64,000 nt of DNA, from positions 1 to 64,000 of the forward strand of contig NZ_JODM01000022.1 of the NCBI RefSeq assembly GCF_000717995.1, given 5' to 3'. The translations under genes and the position numbers were made by a program. This document shows positions 36,888 to 46,155 of the stretch, piece after piece. Positions within the stretch are counted from its first letter, which is position 1. Every line of letters starts with the position of its first letter. The notes beneath the pieces were generated by a model, which did not search any database, was not told where the DNA came from, and saw only the letters and a program-made list of their open reading frames with translations. This DNA comes from Streptomyces violaceorubidus. Its GTDB lineage: Bacteria > Actinomycetota > Actinomycetes > Streptomycetales > Streptomycetaceae.

Positions 36888-37181
36888 TCAGGTGCCGGAC
36901 CGCCGGGCCGGAGGCAGCGCCGCCGGTACGTGGTGCGAGCCGCCGACGCGCTGCCACACCGACTGCTGGCCGACGCGGGCGCTCTGGGCCCCCGTGCTGT
37001 AGGCGCTGTAGCCGCCTCTGCCGCGCGGGATGCTCCGGAAGGCCGTGAATCCGAGCTCCTCCTCACCGCTGCGATCGCCCGGCAGCGATCGGAAGGACCT
37101 GACGTACTCCGCGTAGAGCGCGTCGTAGATCGGCGTGGTCGAGGGGCCGCCGTGGCGGTGGAAGGCGTCGTATGCGTACAC
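36888..37181 (-). CDS. Small conserved hypothetical protein
   Basis: The 97-aa product starts at GTG 37181. The N-terminus (MYAYDAFHRHGGPSTTPIYD then LYAEYVRSFRSLPGDRSGEE) is well ordered and aromatic-rich; the C-terminus (GGYSAYSTGAQSARVGQ, HHVPAALPPARRSGT) is flexible. I recognise this as a widespread Streptomyces family without assigned function. No signal peptide or membrane segment is present. Its stop is eight bases from the terminator palindrome shared with der. Confidence 0.75.
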   Translation of the reverse strand: MYAYDAFHRHGGPSTTPIYDALYAEYVRSFRSLPGDRSGEEELGFTAFRSIPRGRGGYSAYSTGAQSARVGQQSVWQRVGGSHHVPAALPPARRSGT

Positions 37182-37254
37182 GTATGTCCAAACGACCCCG
37201 CGGTGGAAGGGATGCGGCCCAGGTGACGGCCGTCCGGCAGCGGCGTGGACCGGC

Positions 37255-38043
37255 TCAGGTCCCCGCCAGCGGCAGCGCCGCCGCGACCAGCTGTCCGTTC
37301 GCCGCCGCCTTGTCCAGCGCGTCCCGCAGCAGGTCCTCGCGCGGCTGCCGGCCGATCGACCCGACGGGCGCCGCGAACATCAACACCTGCTGGTGCTTGT
37401 TGGCCGCCGTGCGCCAGCCCTCGGTGACCTGGAGCGGCTGGTGCGCCTGCCACCAGGCGACCGGCCGGCCGCCGTTCGTCCCGGGCTGGAGCACCGCGTG
37501 CAGCTGGCCCATCGCCAGCAGGACCGACCAGCCGTGCAGCACGGCCGGCGCGGACACCAGCTCGGTGACCGGCATGAAGCCCTGCTCGATCAGCAGCGGC
37601 AGGAAGTCGTCGCCGGAGCCGGCCGTGCCGGGCCGGGCGATGGGCGCGGTCGGCTCCACCACGAGGGCCGGGTGCAGCTCCCCGGCGATCAGGATCAGCC
37701 CGCTGGTCACACCGAGCACGGCCTGCTCGGGCGCAGCCTTCTCCGGGGCGGCGGGAGCGGGCTCGGAGCGGGCCTGGTCGGCGCTGATGGAGCGCACCGC
37801 GCCCTGGAGCTGCTCCTCGGTGACCTTGACGACCTGCGAGGGCAGGCAGCCCGCGTGGGCGAAGGCGAGCACGGCGGTCTCGTCCCCGATGAACAGGACG
37901 GTGCTGGTGCGTTCCTGCTCGCAGTCGCCCGGGGTGCGGCAGGACGTGCAGTCGTAGCTGCCCGGGGCGGACTCCCCGGCCAGCAGGCGGTCGGCTTCTT
38001 CATCGCCGATCTCGGCGCGTACGTCGTCGCTGACGTCGAGCAT
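37255..38043 (-). CDS. Hypothetical protein, cysteine motif near N-terminus
   Basis: The 262-aa product starts at ATG 38043; the frame opens 29 codons further up without a better ribosome site. An N-terminal segment carries CTSCRTPGDC, which could bind metal or form a disulfide, followed by VLFIGDETAVLAFAHAGCLP. The rest is mixed alpha/beta with short hydrophobic stretches (TSGLILIAGELHPALVVEPT) but no clear membrane helix. I do not recognise the family. It stands alone between the small gene at 36888 and a 418-bp gap. Confidence 0.75.
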   Translation of the reverse strand: MLDVSDDVRAEIGDEEADRLLAGESAPGSYDCTSCRTPGDCEQERTSTVLFIGDETAVLAFAHAGCLPSQVVKVTEEQLQGAVRSISADQARSEPAPAAPEKAAPEQAVLGVTSGLILIAGELHPALVVEPTAPIARPGTAGSGDDFLPLLIEQGFMPVTELVSAPAVLHGWSVLLAMGQLHAVLQPGTNGGRPVAWWQAHQPLQVTEGWRTAANKHQQVLMFAAPVGSIGRQPREDLLRDALDKAAANGQLVAAALPLAGT

Positions 38044-38461
38044 GCGCGGCACGGGTGGCTCCCTCGGGATGCGGTGCGTGGCCGGACCGGGTGGCTCCCG
38101 GGCCGTGGTCCGGGCGGGTCCCCGGCTCATGCAAGGACAACGGGGGACCGGTGGCGGGAGTCACGCCCCATGGCCAACGGAATCGAACCAGGCGACGCCC
38201 GCGCCCGCCCGAGCACCGCGATCGTCGCCGTAGGCCCAAGTGGGCTGCTCCGCATGGAGGTTGAGCCGCCGGGACAGGGTGACCGGCCCGGCCCGCGAGT
38301 CGACAAATCATGAAATCAGCGAATGAACTGGGTGACTGGAAACAGTCGTCACCAGGCGCTCGTCCCCGTCGTGACCACATCGCAATCGGACACGAACAAC
38401 CAGAAGGCAGGGTTCCGGGTCTAACCGGACGACGAGAAGCCCAGGGGAGGAACCGCACCGC
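38044..38461. other. 418-bp intergenic region
   Basis: No supportable gene. The left half is GC-rich leader of the divergent gene. The right half (38300-38440) is more AT-rich and must hold the promoter for the gene at 38462. A small inverted repeat, ACTGGAAACAGT, lies near 38334. GGGGAGG at 38443-38449 is the ribosome site of the next gene. Confidence 0.5.
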
Positions 38462-39307
38462 ATGACGCCGCAGGCCCCACCGGCCGCCCTGCTGCGCGCC
38501 GACTGCATCGGCGACTCCGCGGGCGGTCTGACGTTCGACGTGGCCGCGCGCCGGAGCACCGGGGCGGCCCTGCTCGTCCTGCGCCGCCGCGTCGGGGACG
38601 CCGACGCCACCGCCGACGCGGACACGGTCAGCCTGCCGCTGGCCCCGGCGGCGGAGGGCCGGCTGCGCGCCGCGCTGCCCAGCAGCGTCTCCCTGCCCGA
38701 GGGCCGCTGGGACGCCTACGCCCGCCTGTCCGACGGCCGACCGCGGCGCCTGGTGCCCGGCGTCACCGATCTGCGCTCCCTGGCCGAGCGCACCCCCAGC
38801 GGGCTGCTCGGCCACGTCGCCGTCCGCATCCCCTACGCCACCCGGCAGGGCAACCTCACCGTCCGCAGCTGGCTGCGCGCCCCGCACGCGGAGGCGGTGG
38901 ACCTGCGGCACGCGAGCGGCGCCCTGACCGTACGGGGACGCCTGTACGGCACCCGGCTCGTGCCCGGCGCGGACGTCGAGCTGCGCGCCCGGCCCGGGCA
39001 GGGAGAGGGTGGCGCGGACGGCTCCGGAGTGCGCCGGGTGGACGTCACCGCCGAGCGGACGGAGTTCGCCTTCACCGTGCCCTACGACGGCCTGGCGCCG
39101 GGCCTGTGGGACCTGTGGCTGCGGCCCTCCGGGGAGGCCGGTCCGGTGGTGCGCCTCGCACGGCTGCTGGACGACGTCGCCGACAAGAACCCGGTCTTCA
39201 CGTTTCCCCGCGCCCGGGTGCGGACGCCGTACGGCCCCGTGGAGGCCGGGCCGTACTACACCCGGGACAACGACCTGTCGCTCGCCGTCGCCCCGGTGCA
39301 GGCCTGA
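38462..39307 (+). CDS. Hypothetical beta-rich protein
   Basis: The 281-aa product starts at ATG 38462 after GGGGAGG. It lacks a signal peptide and membrane helices and consists of alternating beta strands in two modules, one opening LLRADCIGDSAGGLTFDVAA and one opening GNLTVRSWLRAPHAEAVDLR. The end (TPYGPVEAGPYYTRDNDLSL) is conserved-looking. Similar modules occur, to my recollection, as accessory domains of Streptomyces cell-wall glycopolymer glycosyltransferases, so a role near polymer or sugar binding is possible but weakly based. Confidence 0.72.
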   Translation: MTPQAPPAALLRADCIGDSAGGLTFDVAARRSTGAALLVLRRRVGDADATADADTVSLPLAPAAEGRLRAALPSSVSLPEGRWDAYARLSDGRPRRLVPGVTDLRSLAERTPSGLLGHVAVRIPYATRQGNLTVRSWLRAPHAEAVDLRHASGALTVRGRLYGTRLVPGADVELRARPGQGEGGADGSGVRRVDVTAERTEFAFTVPYDGLAPGLWDLWLRPSGEAGPVVRLARLLDDVADKNPVFTFPRARVRTPYGPVEAGPYYTRDNDLSLAVAPVQA

Positions 39308-39640
39308 CCGCGTGTCCGTTGTTTGATTCGCGTAAGTGATTCGGGGCTCTTCCGCAGAGGTGCGCGCACGTCCGTTCGGGAGTGTTCGAATGCGGAATGC
39401 GGGGCGTCGCCGGCGGGACCCGAACGCCTTTTGCGTCCACTTATTCGATGGAGTGCCGCGACATGCGGGAATTCACCTCGGCCGTCTGCGGAACGGGCGC
39501 GAATCCATCCGTCCGTGTGAACGGGTTCCAGTAAAACGCGCAGCATGATCCTGTGACAGAAATGTGACCGTAGGTGCATCTGCGGCCCGTGTTACCGGCT
39601 CGGGCTTCCCCCCTCCCGGAGCAGGGCATAGCGTGGCGGC
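39308..39640. other. 333-bp intergenic region of lowered GC
   Basis: No supportable gene. Much of it is markedly less GC-rich than the surroundings (for example 39310-39380 and 39500-39570). A direct repeat of TGTGAC (near 39552 and 39563) is present. TAGCGT at 39629-39634 is the probable -10 of the following gene, six bases before its ATG. Confidence 0.5.
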
Positions 39641-39856
39641 ATGGCACCGATTCCGACACCCCCGGCCGAGCCCCAGGACACTCCGGACACCTACGTCGGC
39701 CTCGATTCCGACGCGGCCGAGCGGCTGGCGCGGCAGCGGGGCTGGTCGACGGTGCGGTCCCTGGCGCCCGGCACGATCATCACCATGGAGTACCGCGTGG
39801 GCCGCCTCAACTTCGAGGTGAAGGACGGCCGCGTGTCCCGCGCCTGGAAGGGCTAG
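39641..39856 (+). CDS. Small protein resembling I78 protease inhibitors
   Basis: The 71-aa product starts at ATG 39641, apparently leaderless (TAGCGT six bases upstream). LARQRGWSTVRSLAPGTIIT followed by MEYRVGRLNFEVKDGRVSRAWKG fits the I78 inhibitor pattern, in which a conserved RLN segment ends the reactive loop. No secretion signal is present, so it would act in the cytoplasm unless exported otherwise. Inhibitor activity is inferred from family likeness only; the C-terminal glycine matches family ends. Confidence 0.75.
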   Translation: MAPIPTPPAEPQDTPDTYVGLDSDAAERLARQRGWSTVRSLAPGTIITMEYRVGRLNFEVKDGRVSRAWKG

Positions 39857-39868
39857 CGCCGGGTGCGG

Positions 39869-40888
39869 TCAGCCGCCCGACAGCGGGCGTGCGGCCGGGG
39901 CCGTGTTGCGCGGGTGGCGGTCGGCGTGCGGCGGCCGGCGACTGCCGGCCGGGGTCACCGGCGTACGGTCCGAGCGGGCCGTGTGCGGGCCCGGAGCCAG
40001 ATACACCGGCGCCCGGGTGGTGCGCGGCGCGGCGATCGGCTCGCGGGCCGGGGTCCCCGGCCGGCCGGAGCCCGCCGGGGCGACGGGCACGGGACGGCCG
40101 ACCGGCCGCTTCGCCGTCCGCCGGCGGCCGAGGTGGGCGTACCAGCGGTCGCGCAGGCCGAGGATCCAGGCCTCCGCCCGGGTGATCAGCGGCTCGAACC
40201 AGGGGAGCGCCAGCAGGATCAGCAGCCCCGCCGTCCAGCCGAGGAGCACGTCGCTGAGCCAGTGAGTACCGAGGTAGACGGTGGACATGCCCACCCCGAG
40301 CGAGGTGACCGCGGACAGTGCGGACAGCCAGCGCCGGGCCCGGTGCGTCGAGGCCAGGTAGGCGAGGATGCCCCAGGTCACGACGGCGTTCGCGGTGTGA
40401 CCGCTCGGAAATATATCGCCGCCGAGCCACATCTCGTTGGCGCCGATCGTGGTCGCGTAGTGCGGTCCCAGCCGGCCCATGCCGTACTTGGCGGCGCCGA
40501 CCGTGATGTTCAGCAGGAGCAGTGAGACGCCGAGCGCCAGCAGCGGGCGCAGGGTGTGCTGCCGCCAGGAGCGCCAGCCGAGCCAGGCCGCGACCATCAC
40601 GGCGGTGGGGCCGCGCTGGCCGAGCACCACGTAGTAGTCGACGAACGCGTGGATCTCCGGCCACTGCTGGTAGGGCCTGAAGAACATGACCTGCCAGTCG
40701 AGCCGGACCAGCCACGAGGTGATCACCACGGCCCAGACGATGGCGAGGTAGAACGCGAGGGTCCCGGCGAACAGCGCGAACCTGTGCCGGGACATCTCCG
40801 GCACGTCCAGGAGCTCCGGTCGTTCCGGCTCCCGGTCCAGTCTCGCGAACACCCGGTCCAGACGGGTGGGCTTCCGTTCGGTACGCAC
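39869..40888 (-). CDS. PAP2-family membrane phosphatase
   Basis: The 339-aa protein starts at GTG 40888, apparently leaderless with TAACGT about ten bases upstream. About six transmembrane helices span residues 40-235. The PAP2 motifs are KYGMGRLGP (motif 1, with the usual RP weakened to GP), PSGHTANAVV (motif 2) and STVYLGTHWLSDVLLGW (motif 3, histidine and aspartate present). Substrates of the superfamily are lipid phosphates or undecaprenyl diphosphate. Residues 255-339 are a disordered Arg/Pro tail. The motif 1 change may lower activity. Confidence 0.88.
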   Translation of the reverse strand: MRTERKPTRLDRVFARLDREPERPELLDVPEMSRHRFALFAGTLAFYLAIVWAVVITSWLVRLDWQVMFFRPYQQWPEIHAFVDYYVVLGQRGPTAVMVAAWLGWRSWRQHTLRPLLALGVSLLLLNITVGAAKYGMGRLGPHYATTIGANEMWLGGDIFPSGHTANAVVTWGILAYLASTHRARRWLSALSAVTSLGVGMSTVYLGTHWLSDVLLGWTAGLLILLALPWFEPLITRAEAWILGLRDRWYAHLGRRRTAKRPVGRPVPVAPAGSGRPGTPAREPIAAPRTTRAPVYLAPGPHTARSDRTPVTPAGSRRPPHADRHPRNTAPAARPLSGG

Positions 40889-41126
40889 CCAATCGACGTT
40901 ACAGCGAGTGAGGAGTGATCCCCGACGAATCAACCGCTTTGTGATGACGATGTGATGTGGGATTCCTCTCAGGAGACGGCTTATTCCGAGGTAATCCGCA
41001 ATGCCTGCCGACTGCGGACTTCAATTCTTTTGATCAGCCCGGCCGACGGTTTTATCGTGCTTATGAATGCGTTCACCGAATGCTGGTGCGGAATTGTCCC
41101 GGCGGTCATCGGGCGGCCCCCGCCCC

Positions 41127-42308
41127 TCAGGGCGGGCCGGAGCCGTTCAGCCAGAAGGCCCCGTAGGCCGCCGACGCCGCCGCGACGGCGCACACGAGCG
41201 TCGCCGCCCCGGCGGTGCGCAGCCGGGCCAGGGCCACGGCCGGGGGGAACAGCAGGGGGAACGCGGGCAGCAGCAGCCGGGGCTTGGAGCCGAAGTAGCT
41301 CGACGCGCACAGGGCGAGCACGACGACGACCCCCGCGTACACCAGCAGCGGCAGCGGCTGGCGCCGGCGCACGCAGACCACGTACAGCCACACCAGCAGC
41401 GCGACCCCGACGATCAGCCCGACGCCCGCCAGGGCCGCCGGGAACGACGTGAACTTCGCCCCGACGAAACGGGCGAAGGCCGCGCCCCCGTCGAAGCCGT
41501 TGCGCCAGCCGGCCTGGACGTCGAGATAGCCGAGCGGGCCCGTGCCGGTGCGGTGGCCGACCCACAGCACGTAACCCGCGGCGCCCAGGGGCGCGAGCAG
41601 CATGCCGAGCACGTGCCGCACGCCCGGGGCGCCCTCGGTGCCGTCCTCGCCCCGGCCCCGCACCAAGGCCGCGACCACCGCCACCCACACCGCCGCCGTC
41701 ACCGCGAGCCCGACCGGGCGGGTCAGCCCGGCCAGCGCGGCCAGCACCCCCGCCGTCACCCAGCGGCCGGTCAGCACCGCGTACAGCGACCACGCGGCCA
41801 GCGCCGTGAACAGGGACTCGCTGTACGCCATCGACTGCACGATCCCGACCGGCAGCACGGCCCACAGCAGCGCCGCGCACACCCCCGCACGGCGGCCGTA
41901 CGCGTGGTCCGCCACCGCGAAGATCCCCCAGGCCGCGGCGAGCGAGGCGAGCAGGGAGACGACGAACCCGGCGTCGGCGTACGACAACGGCGTCACCGCC
42001 GCGCCGAGCCGCTCCAGCCAGGGCAGCAGCGGAAAGAAGGCCAGGTTGGAGTGCACGTCACCGTTCGGCAGCCGCACCTCGTAGCCGTACCCCAGCGCGG
42101 CGACCCTGGTGTACCAGAGGGAGTCCCAGCGGGCCGTCAGCAGCGTGTACGCGCTCTTGTCGCGCGCCGCGCTCCACAGGGCCAGGGCGAGCAGGCCCAG
42201 GGCGCGCACGGCCGCGTAGCCGAGGAGCGCCGGGGCGGCCCGGCGCAGGGCACCGGACGGACCCCGGGCGGCGGGGCGGCCCGCGGTGCGCGTTTCAAGA
42301 TCGGTCAC
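41127..42308 (-). CDS. PIG-V-like integral membrane mannosyltransferase
   Basis: The 393-aa protein starts at GTG 42308 with GATAAT six to seven bases upstream, a leaderless layout. About ten transmembrane helices are predicted by eye. The first loop (TARWDSLWYTRVAALGYGYE) carries the WD-x-x-x-Y pattern of GT-C enzymes, and SNLAFFPLLPWLERLG and AYSESLFTALAAWSLYAVL match the PIG-V/GPI mannosyltransferase-2 family. Bacterial members use polyprenyl-phosphate sugars outside the membrane to glycosylate lipids or proteins; the acceptor here is unknown. Confidence 0.85.
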   Translation of the reverse strand: MTDLETRTAGRPAARGPSGALRRAAPALLGYAAVRALGLLALALWSAARDKSAYTLLTARWDSLWYTRVAALGYGYEVRLPNGDVHSNLAFFPLLPWLERLGAAVTPLSYADAGFVVSLLASLAAAWGIFAVADHAYGRRAGVCAALLWAVLPVGIVQSMAYSESLFTALAAWSLYAVLTGRWVTAGVLAALAGLTRPVGLAVTAAVWVAVVAALVRGRGEDGTEGAPGVRHVLGMLLAPLGAAGYVLWVGHRTGTGPLGYLDVQAGWRNGFDGGAAFARFVGAKFTSFPAALAGVGLIVGVALLVWLYVVCVRRRQPLPLLVYAGVVVVLALCASSYFGSKPRLLLPAFPLLFPPAVALARLRTAGAATLVCAVAAASAAYGAFWLNGSGPP

Positions 42309-42565
42309 GGGCTCGATTATCTGCCGTGCGCCGGGGCGGCCGTCCCGGCGGGGCGGGCGGGACGGCGCCCGCAGTGGCGCACGCCACACGAGTGACGCGG
42401 GATGTGTGAGGCCCGCCACGGGTGCGGTGCGCGCTCTCGCGTACTCTGGCGAGTCACTCGCGTTCCGTTGCACGGCCCGGAGCCCCCCGCTCCTCTCCGG
42501 CCGAGCCGCCGGGGAGTCCCCACCCCGGCCCGCCGGGCGCGAGGGAACATCTTGGAGGTACGTAC

Positions 42566-44170
42566 ATGTCCGGGACGACCACGGCCGCCGCCGCGCCGCG
42601 CCGTCGGGCGGCCGGAGCCGGTGCCAACCGCTGGGTGGTCCTGGTCGTCCTCTGCGTCAGCCTGCTGCTCGTCGCCGTCGACGCGACCGTGCTGCACGTG
42701 GCGGTCCCCGCCGTCACCGAGGACCTCCGGCCCGGTGCCATCGAACTGCTCTGGATCGTCGACGTCTATCCGCTCGTCTGCGCCTCGCTGCTGATCCTCT
42801 TCGGCACGCTGGGCGACCGGGTGGGCCGCAGACGGATCCTCCTGCTCGGCTACGCCCTGTTCGGCGTCGCCTCCGCGCTCGCGGCGCTCGCCGAGGGCGC
42901 CCAGGTGCTGATCGCGGCCCGCGCGCTGCTCGGCGTCGGCGGGGCCATGATCATGCCGGCGACCCTGTCGATCCTGCGGCAGGTCTTCCCCGACCGGCGG
43001 GAGCGGGCGCTGGCCATCGGCATCTGGAGCGCCGTGGCCGCGGTCGGCGCGGCGGTCGGTCCGCTGCTCGGCGGACTCCTGCTGGAGCACTTCTGGTGGG
43101 GCTCGGTCTTCCTCGTCAACATCCCGCTGATGCTGGTCAGCCTGCCGGTCGGACGGCTGCTGCTGCCCGAGTCGAAGGGCGACGGCCGCGGGCCCTGGGA
43201 CGTGGTCGGCGCGCTGATGGCGGCGGGCGGCCTGTTCGGGGTCGTCCTGGGCGTGAAGCGGCTGGGTGGCGGGGAGCCGGTGGTGAGCCTGCTCACCGTG
43301 CTGCCGCTGCTGCTGGGCGCGGCGCTGCTGGCGGGCTTCGTACGGCGGCAGCGCAGGCGGACGTATCCGCTGGTGGACCTCACGATGTTCCGGCGGCCGG
43401 CGTTCAGTACGTCGGTGGGGTGCATCGTGCTGGCCATGCTGGCGCTGGTGGGGCTGGAGCTGATCGCGGCGCAGTACCTGCAACTGGTGCTCGGGCTGTC
43501 GCCGCTGGAGACCGGGCTGCGGCTGCTGCCGCTGACCTTCGCGGCCATGGCGGCGGGGCTCGCGGGGGCGCGGCTGCTGCGGCGCTTCGGGCCGCGGCGG
43601 ATGGTGTGCGCGGGGTTCTGCCTGACCGCCTTCGCGGTGGTGCTGCTGACGGCGATGGGCCGGGCGGACAACGGCGCGCTGCTGCTGACCGGGTTCGTGC
43701 TGCTCGGCTTCGGCCTGGAGACGACGCTGTTCGGGGCGTACGAGTCGATGCTCAGCGAGGCGCCGCAGGAGCAGTCGGGCGGGGCGGCGGCGATCGGCGA
43801 GACCTCGTACCAACTGGGCGCCGGGATCGGCATCGCCCTGCTGGGCAGCGTGATGAACGCGGCGTACGCGCCCGGGCTGACCGGGGGCGTGCCGGGGGTG
43901 CCGGCGTCGGCCTCGGTGGCGGCGGGGCATTCGCTGGGGGAGGCGTACGAGGTCGCCGCGCAGCTCGGGGGGCCCGCGGGGGTGGCGTTGCGGCGGGCTG
44001 CGGGGGACGCGTTCGTGCACGGGCTGCATGTGACGCTGGTGGTGAGTGCGGGGTTGTTGCTGCTGGGGGCGGTGATGGCGTTGCGGTTGCCGCGGGTGAT
44101 GCAGTGCGAGGAGGTCTCCGTGCCCGCGCCGCGGGAGGCGGTGGAGTCCCAGTCCCGCGTCTCGGTGTGA
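42566..44170 (+). CDS. MFS drug exporter, DHA2 (14-helix) family
   Basis: The 534-aa protein starts at ATG 42566, seven bases after GGAGG. Motif C of drug:proton antiporters (WSAVAAVGAAVGPLLGGLLL), motif A (GTLGDRVGRRRILLLGYALF) and motif D1 (LLLVAVDATVLHVAVPAV) place it with the QacA/LfrA-type DHA2 exporters. Fourteen hydrophobic helices fit. No TetR gene is adjacent. The intergenic region has GTACTC near 42440 that may be a -10. The last 300 bp use fewer C-ending codons than the rest. Confidence 0.93.
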   Translation: MSGTTTAAAAPRRRAAGAGANRWVVLVVLCVSLLLVAVDATVLHVAVPAVTEDLRPGAIELLWIVDVYPLVCASLLILFGTLGDRVGRRRILLLGYALFGVASALAALAEGAQVLIAARALLGVGGAMIMPATLSILRQVFPDRRERALAIGIWSAVAAVGAAVGPLLGGLLLEHFWWGSVFLVNIPLMLVSLPVGRLLLPESKGDGRGPWDVVGALMAAGGLFGVVLGVKRLGGGEPVVSLLTVLPLLLGAALLAGFVRRQRRRTYPLVDLTMFRRPAFSTSVGCIVLAMLALVGLELIAAQYLQLVLGLSPLETGLRLLPLTFAAMAAGLAGARLLRRFGPRRMVCAGFCLTAFAVVLLTAMGRADNGALLLTGFVLLGFGLETTLFGAYESMLSEAPQEQSGGAAAIGETSYQLGAGIGIALLGSVMNAAYAPGLTGGVPGVPASASVAAGHSLGEAYEVAAQLGGPAGVALRRAAGDAFVHGLHVTLVVSAGLLLLGAVMALRLPRVMQCEEVSVPAPREAVESQSRVSV

Positions 44171-44181
44171 GCGCGTCGCCT

Positions 44182-44367
44182 GTGGGTGGTTGAGGAGCGG
44201 TGGCGGCTGCGGGCCGTTTTCGTGGGTCTCCCACCCGCCCACGCGCCACCCGTTCGCCGTCGGGAACGGGGTGGGCGTTTCCCGTGGGTGGTTCAAGAGC
44301 GTTGGCGGCCGCAGGTCGTTCTTCGTGGGTCTCCCGTCCACGTGGCACCCGTTCGCCGCAGGTGATG
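44182..44367 (+). repeat. Tandem duplication in the gap after the MFS gene
   Basis: Two imperfect copies of an ~85-bp unit starting GTGGGTGGTT lie at 44182-44265 and 44284-44367, a period of 102 bp. Shared blocks are GTGGGTGGTT, TTCGTGGGTCTCCC and CACCCGTTCGCCG. The 305-bp gap (44171-44475) holds no gene. Both copies contain short GTGGG/CCCAC complementarity, so hairpins are possible. Confidence 0.8.
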
Positions 44368-44435
44368 CGTGGGTGGGAGACGGGCATGGTGGACGTGCGG
44401 AGCGCCGCATCGTAACGTCGGCAGCGAGAGTCGTG

Positions 44436-44450
44436 ACTAGCGGCGCTAGT
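44436..44450. promoter_or_regulatory. Inverted repeat before the acyl-CoA dehydrogenase gene
   Basis: ACTAGC and GCTAGT flank GGC and are followed by TTTTTAAG, 26 bp upstream of the ATG at 44476. It could be an operator over the start region or a weak leader terminator. The TGACTAG half resembles nothing I can name. Confidence 0.5.
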
Positions 44451-44475
44451 TTTTAAGAGTCCCGGAGGGTGTCCC

Positions 44476-45669
44476 ATGGCCGCGTCCCCCAAGTTGCCCG
44501 CGTTCGACCCCGCCGACCCCCTCGGCATCGACGACCTGCTGGAGCCGGAGGACCTCGCGGTCCGGGACACCGTGCGCGGCTGGGCCGCCGACCGCGTGCT
44601 GCCGCACATCGCGGACTGGTACGAGAAGGGCGAGCTGCCCGGCATCCGGGAGCTCGCCCGGGAGCTCGGGGGCATCGGCGCGCTCGGCATGTCGCTCGAG
44701 GGGTACGGCTGCGCCGGGGCGAGCGCCGTCCAGTACGGGCTGGCCTGTCTGGAGCTGGAGGCGGCCGACTCCGGCATCCGCTCCCTGGTCTCCGTGCAGG
44801 GCTCCCTCGCCATGTACGCCATCCACCGCTTCGGGAGCGAGGAGCAGAAGGAGGCGTGGCTGCCCCGCATGGCCGCCGGTGAGGTCATCGGGTGCTTCGG
44901 GCTGACCGAACCCGATCACGGGTCCGACCCGGCGCACATGCGCACCCGTGCCAAGCGGGACGCCGGTGGCGAATGGGTGCTCAACGGACGCAAGATGTGG
45001 ATCACCAACGGGTCGGTGGCCGGTGTCGCCGTCGTGTGGGCGCAGACCGAGGAGGGCATCCGCGGGTTCGTCGTGCCGACCGACAGCACGGGCTTCTCCG
45101 CTCCCGAGATCAAGCACAAGTGGTCCCTGCGGGCCAGCGTCACCAGCGAGCTGGTGCTGGACGACGTACGGCTGCCCGCCGACGCCGTACTGCCGGAGGT
45201 CACCGGGCTGCGCGGGCCGCTCAGCTGTCTCTCGCACGCCCGTTACGGCATCGTCTGGGGCTCCATGGGTGCGGCCCGCAGCTCCTTCGAGGCGGCCGTG
45301 GAGTACGCGAAGTCGCGGGAGCAGTTCGGAAGGCCCATCGGGGGCTTCCAGCTGACCCAGGCCAAGCTCGCCGACATGGCGGTGGAACTGCACAAGGGGA
45401 TCCTGCTCGCCCACCACCTCGGGCGGCGCATGGACGCCGGCCGCCTGCGTCCCGAGCAGGTCAGCTTCGGCAAGCTCAACAACGTCCGCGAGGCCATCGA
45501 CATCTGCCGTACGGCCCGCACGATCCTCGGTGCCAACGGGATCTCGCTCGAATACCCCGTGATGCGGCACGCGACGAACCTGGAATCGGTGCTCACCTAC
45601 GAGGGCACCGTCGAGATGCACCAGTTGGTCCTGGGCAAGGCGCTCACCGGACTCGACGCCTTCCGCTAG
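44476..45669 (+). CDS. Acyl-CoA dehydrogenase, glutaryl-CoA dehydrogenase-like
   Basis: The 397-aa flavoenzyme starts at ATG 44476 after GGAGG. It has the FAD/substrate signatures CFGLTEPDHGSDPAHMRT and KMWITNGSVAGVAVVWAQ, and the catalytic glutamate in LTYEGTVEMHQLVLGKALTG (~376). SLVSVQGSLAMYAIHRFGSE and RSSFEAAVEYAKSREQFGRP match the glutaryl-CoA dehydrogenase subgroup, which oxidises and decarboxylates glutaryl-CoA in lysine/tryptophan breakdown. No partner genes for that pathway are adjacent, so the substrate is inferred. Confidence 0.92.
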   Translation: MAASPKLPAFDPADPLGIDDLLEPEDLAVRDTVRGWAADRVLPHIADWYEKGELPGIRELARELGGIGALGMSLEGYGCAGASAVQYGLACLELEAADSGIRSLVSVQGSLAMYAIHRFGSEEQKEAWLPRMAAGEVIGCFGLTEPDHGSDPAHMRTRAKRDAGGEWVLNGRKMWITNGSVAGVAVVWAQTEEGIRGFVVPTDSTGFSAPEIKHKWSLRASVTSELVLDDVRLPADAVLPEVTGLRGPLSCLSHARYGIVWGSMGAARSSFEAAVEYAKSREQFGRPIGGFQLTQAKLADMAVELHKGILLAHHLGRRMDAGRLRPEQVSFGKLNNVREAIDICRTARTILGANGISLEYPVMRHATNLESVLTYEGTVEMHQLVLGKALTGLDAFR

Positions 45670-45690
45670 GAGGCGGCCCGGCGAGCGGGG

Positions 45691-45717
45691 GGCGGGGCCG
45701 TGGTGTGCGGCCCCGCC
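45691..45717. terminator. Bidirectional terminator
   Basis: A perfect 10-bp GC stem (45691-45700 with 45708-45717) with a 7-nt loop abuts the stop codon of the convergent sflA gene. It separates the acyl-CoA dehydrogenase gene from sflA. Confidence 0.8.
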
Positions 45718-46155
45718 TCAGCTCTGGTTGAAGAAACCGTCGGAACGGTGCGCGGCGGACTCGCCGCTGATGACCTGGGTGTCGGCCGGGCTCAGCAGGA
45801 ACACCCGGGTGGACACCCGCTCGATCGAACCGCGCAGGCCGAAGATGAGCCCGGCCGCGAAGTCGACCACGCGCTTGGCGTCGGTGCCCTCCATGGCCGT
45901 CAGGTTCACGATGACCGGGACCCCGTCCCGGAACAGCTCACCGATGGCCCGTGCGTCCCGGAAGCTGTCCGGGGTGACCGTCGCGATGCGGCGGCCCTTC
46001 TCCTCGGCCACGTCCGAAGCCACCTTGACCCGCGGGTCCGTGACCCAGGCGTCCCCGGGCTCGGTGCCCTCGGAGTAGTCGTCGTCGTAGTAACGCTCGT
46101 CATCGTTGTCGTCGACGAGGCCGAGCCACGCACTCGCCTTGCGTACCGATCCCAT
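45718..46155 (-). CDS. sflA: SepF-like cell division protein SflA
   Basis: The 145-aa protein starts at ATG 46155 with GGAGG five bases upstream. The SepF core [66 protein letters not shown] (~58-125) is complete. The N-terminal amphipathic start and acidic linker ([16 protein letters not shown]) also match. Streptomyces has the canonical sepF in the ftsZ cluster plus SepF-like paralogues; this one, beside a DUF5685 gene and not near ftsZ, corresponds to SflA, which influences Z-ring placement and tip growth in S. coelicolor. Confidence 0.9.
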   Translation of the reverse strand: MGSVRKASAWLGLVDDNDDERYYDDDYSEGTEPGDAWVTDPRVKVASDVAEEKGRRIATVTPDSFRDARAIGELFRDGVPVIVNLTAMEGTDAKRVVDFAAGLIFGLRGSIERVSTRVFLLSPADTQVISGESAAHRSDGFFNQS

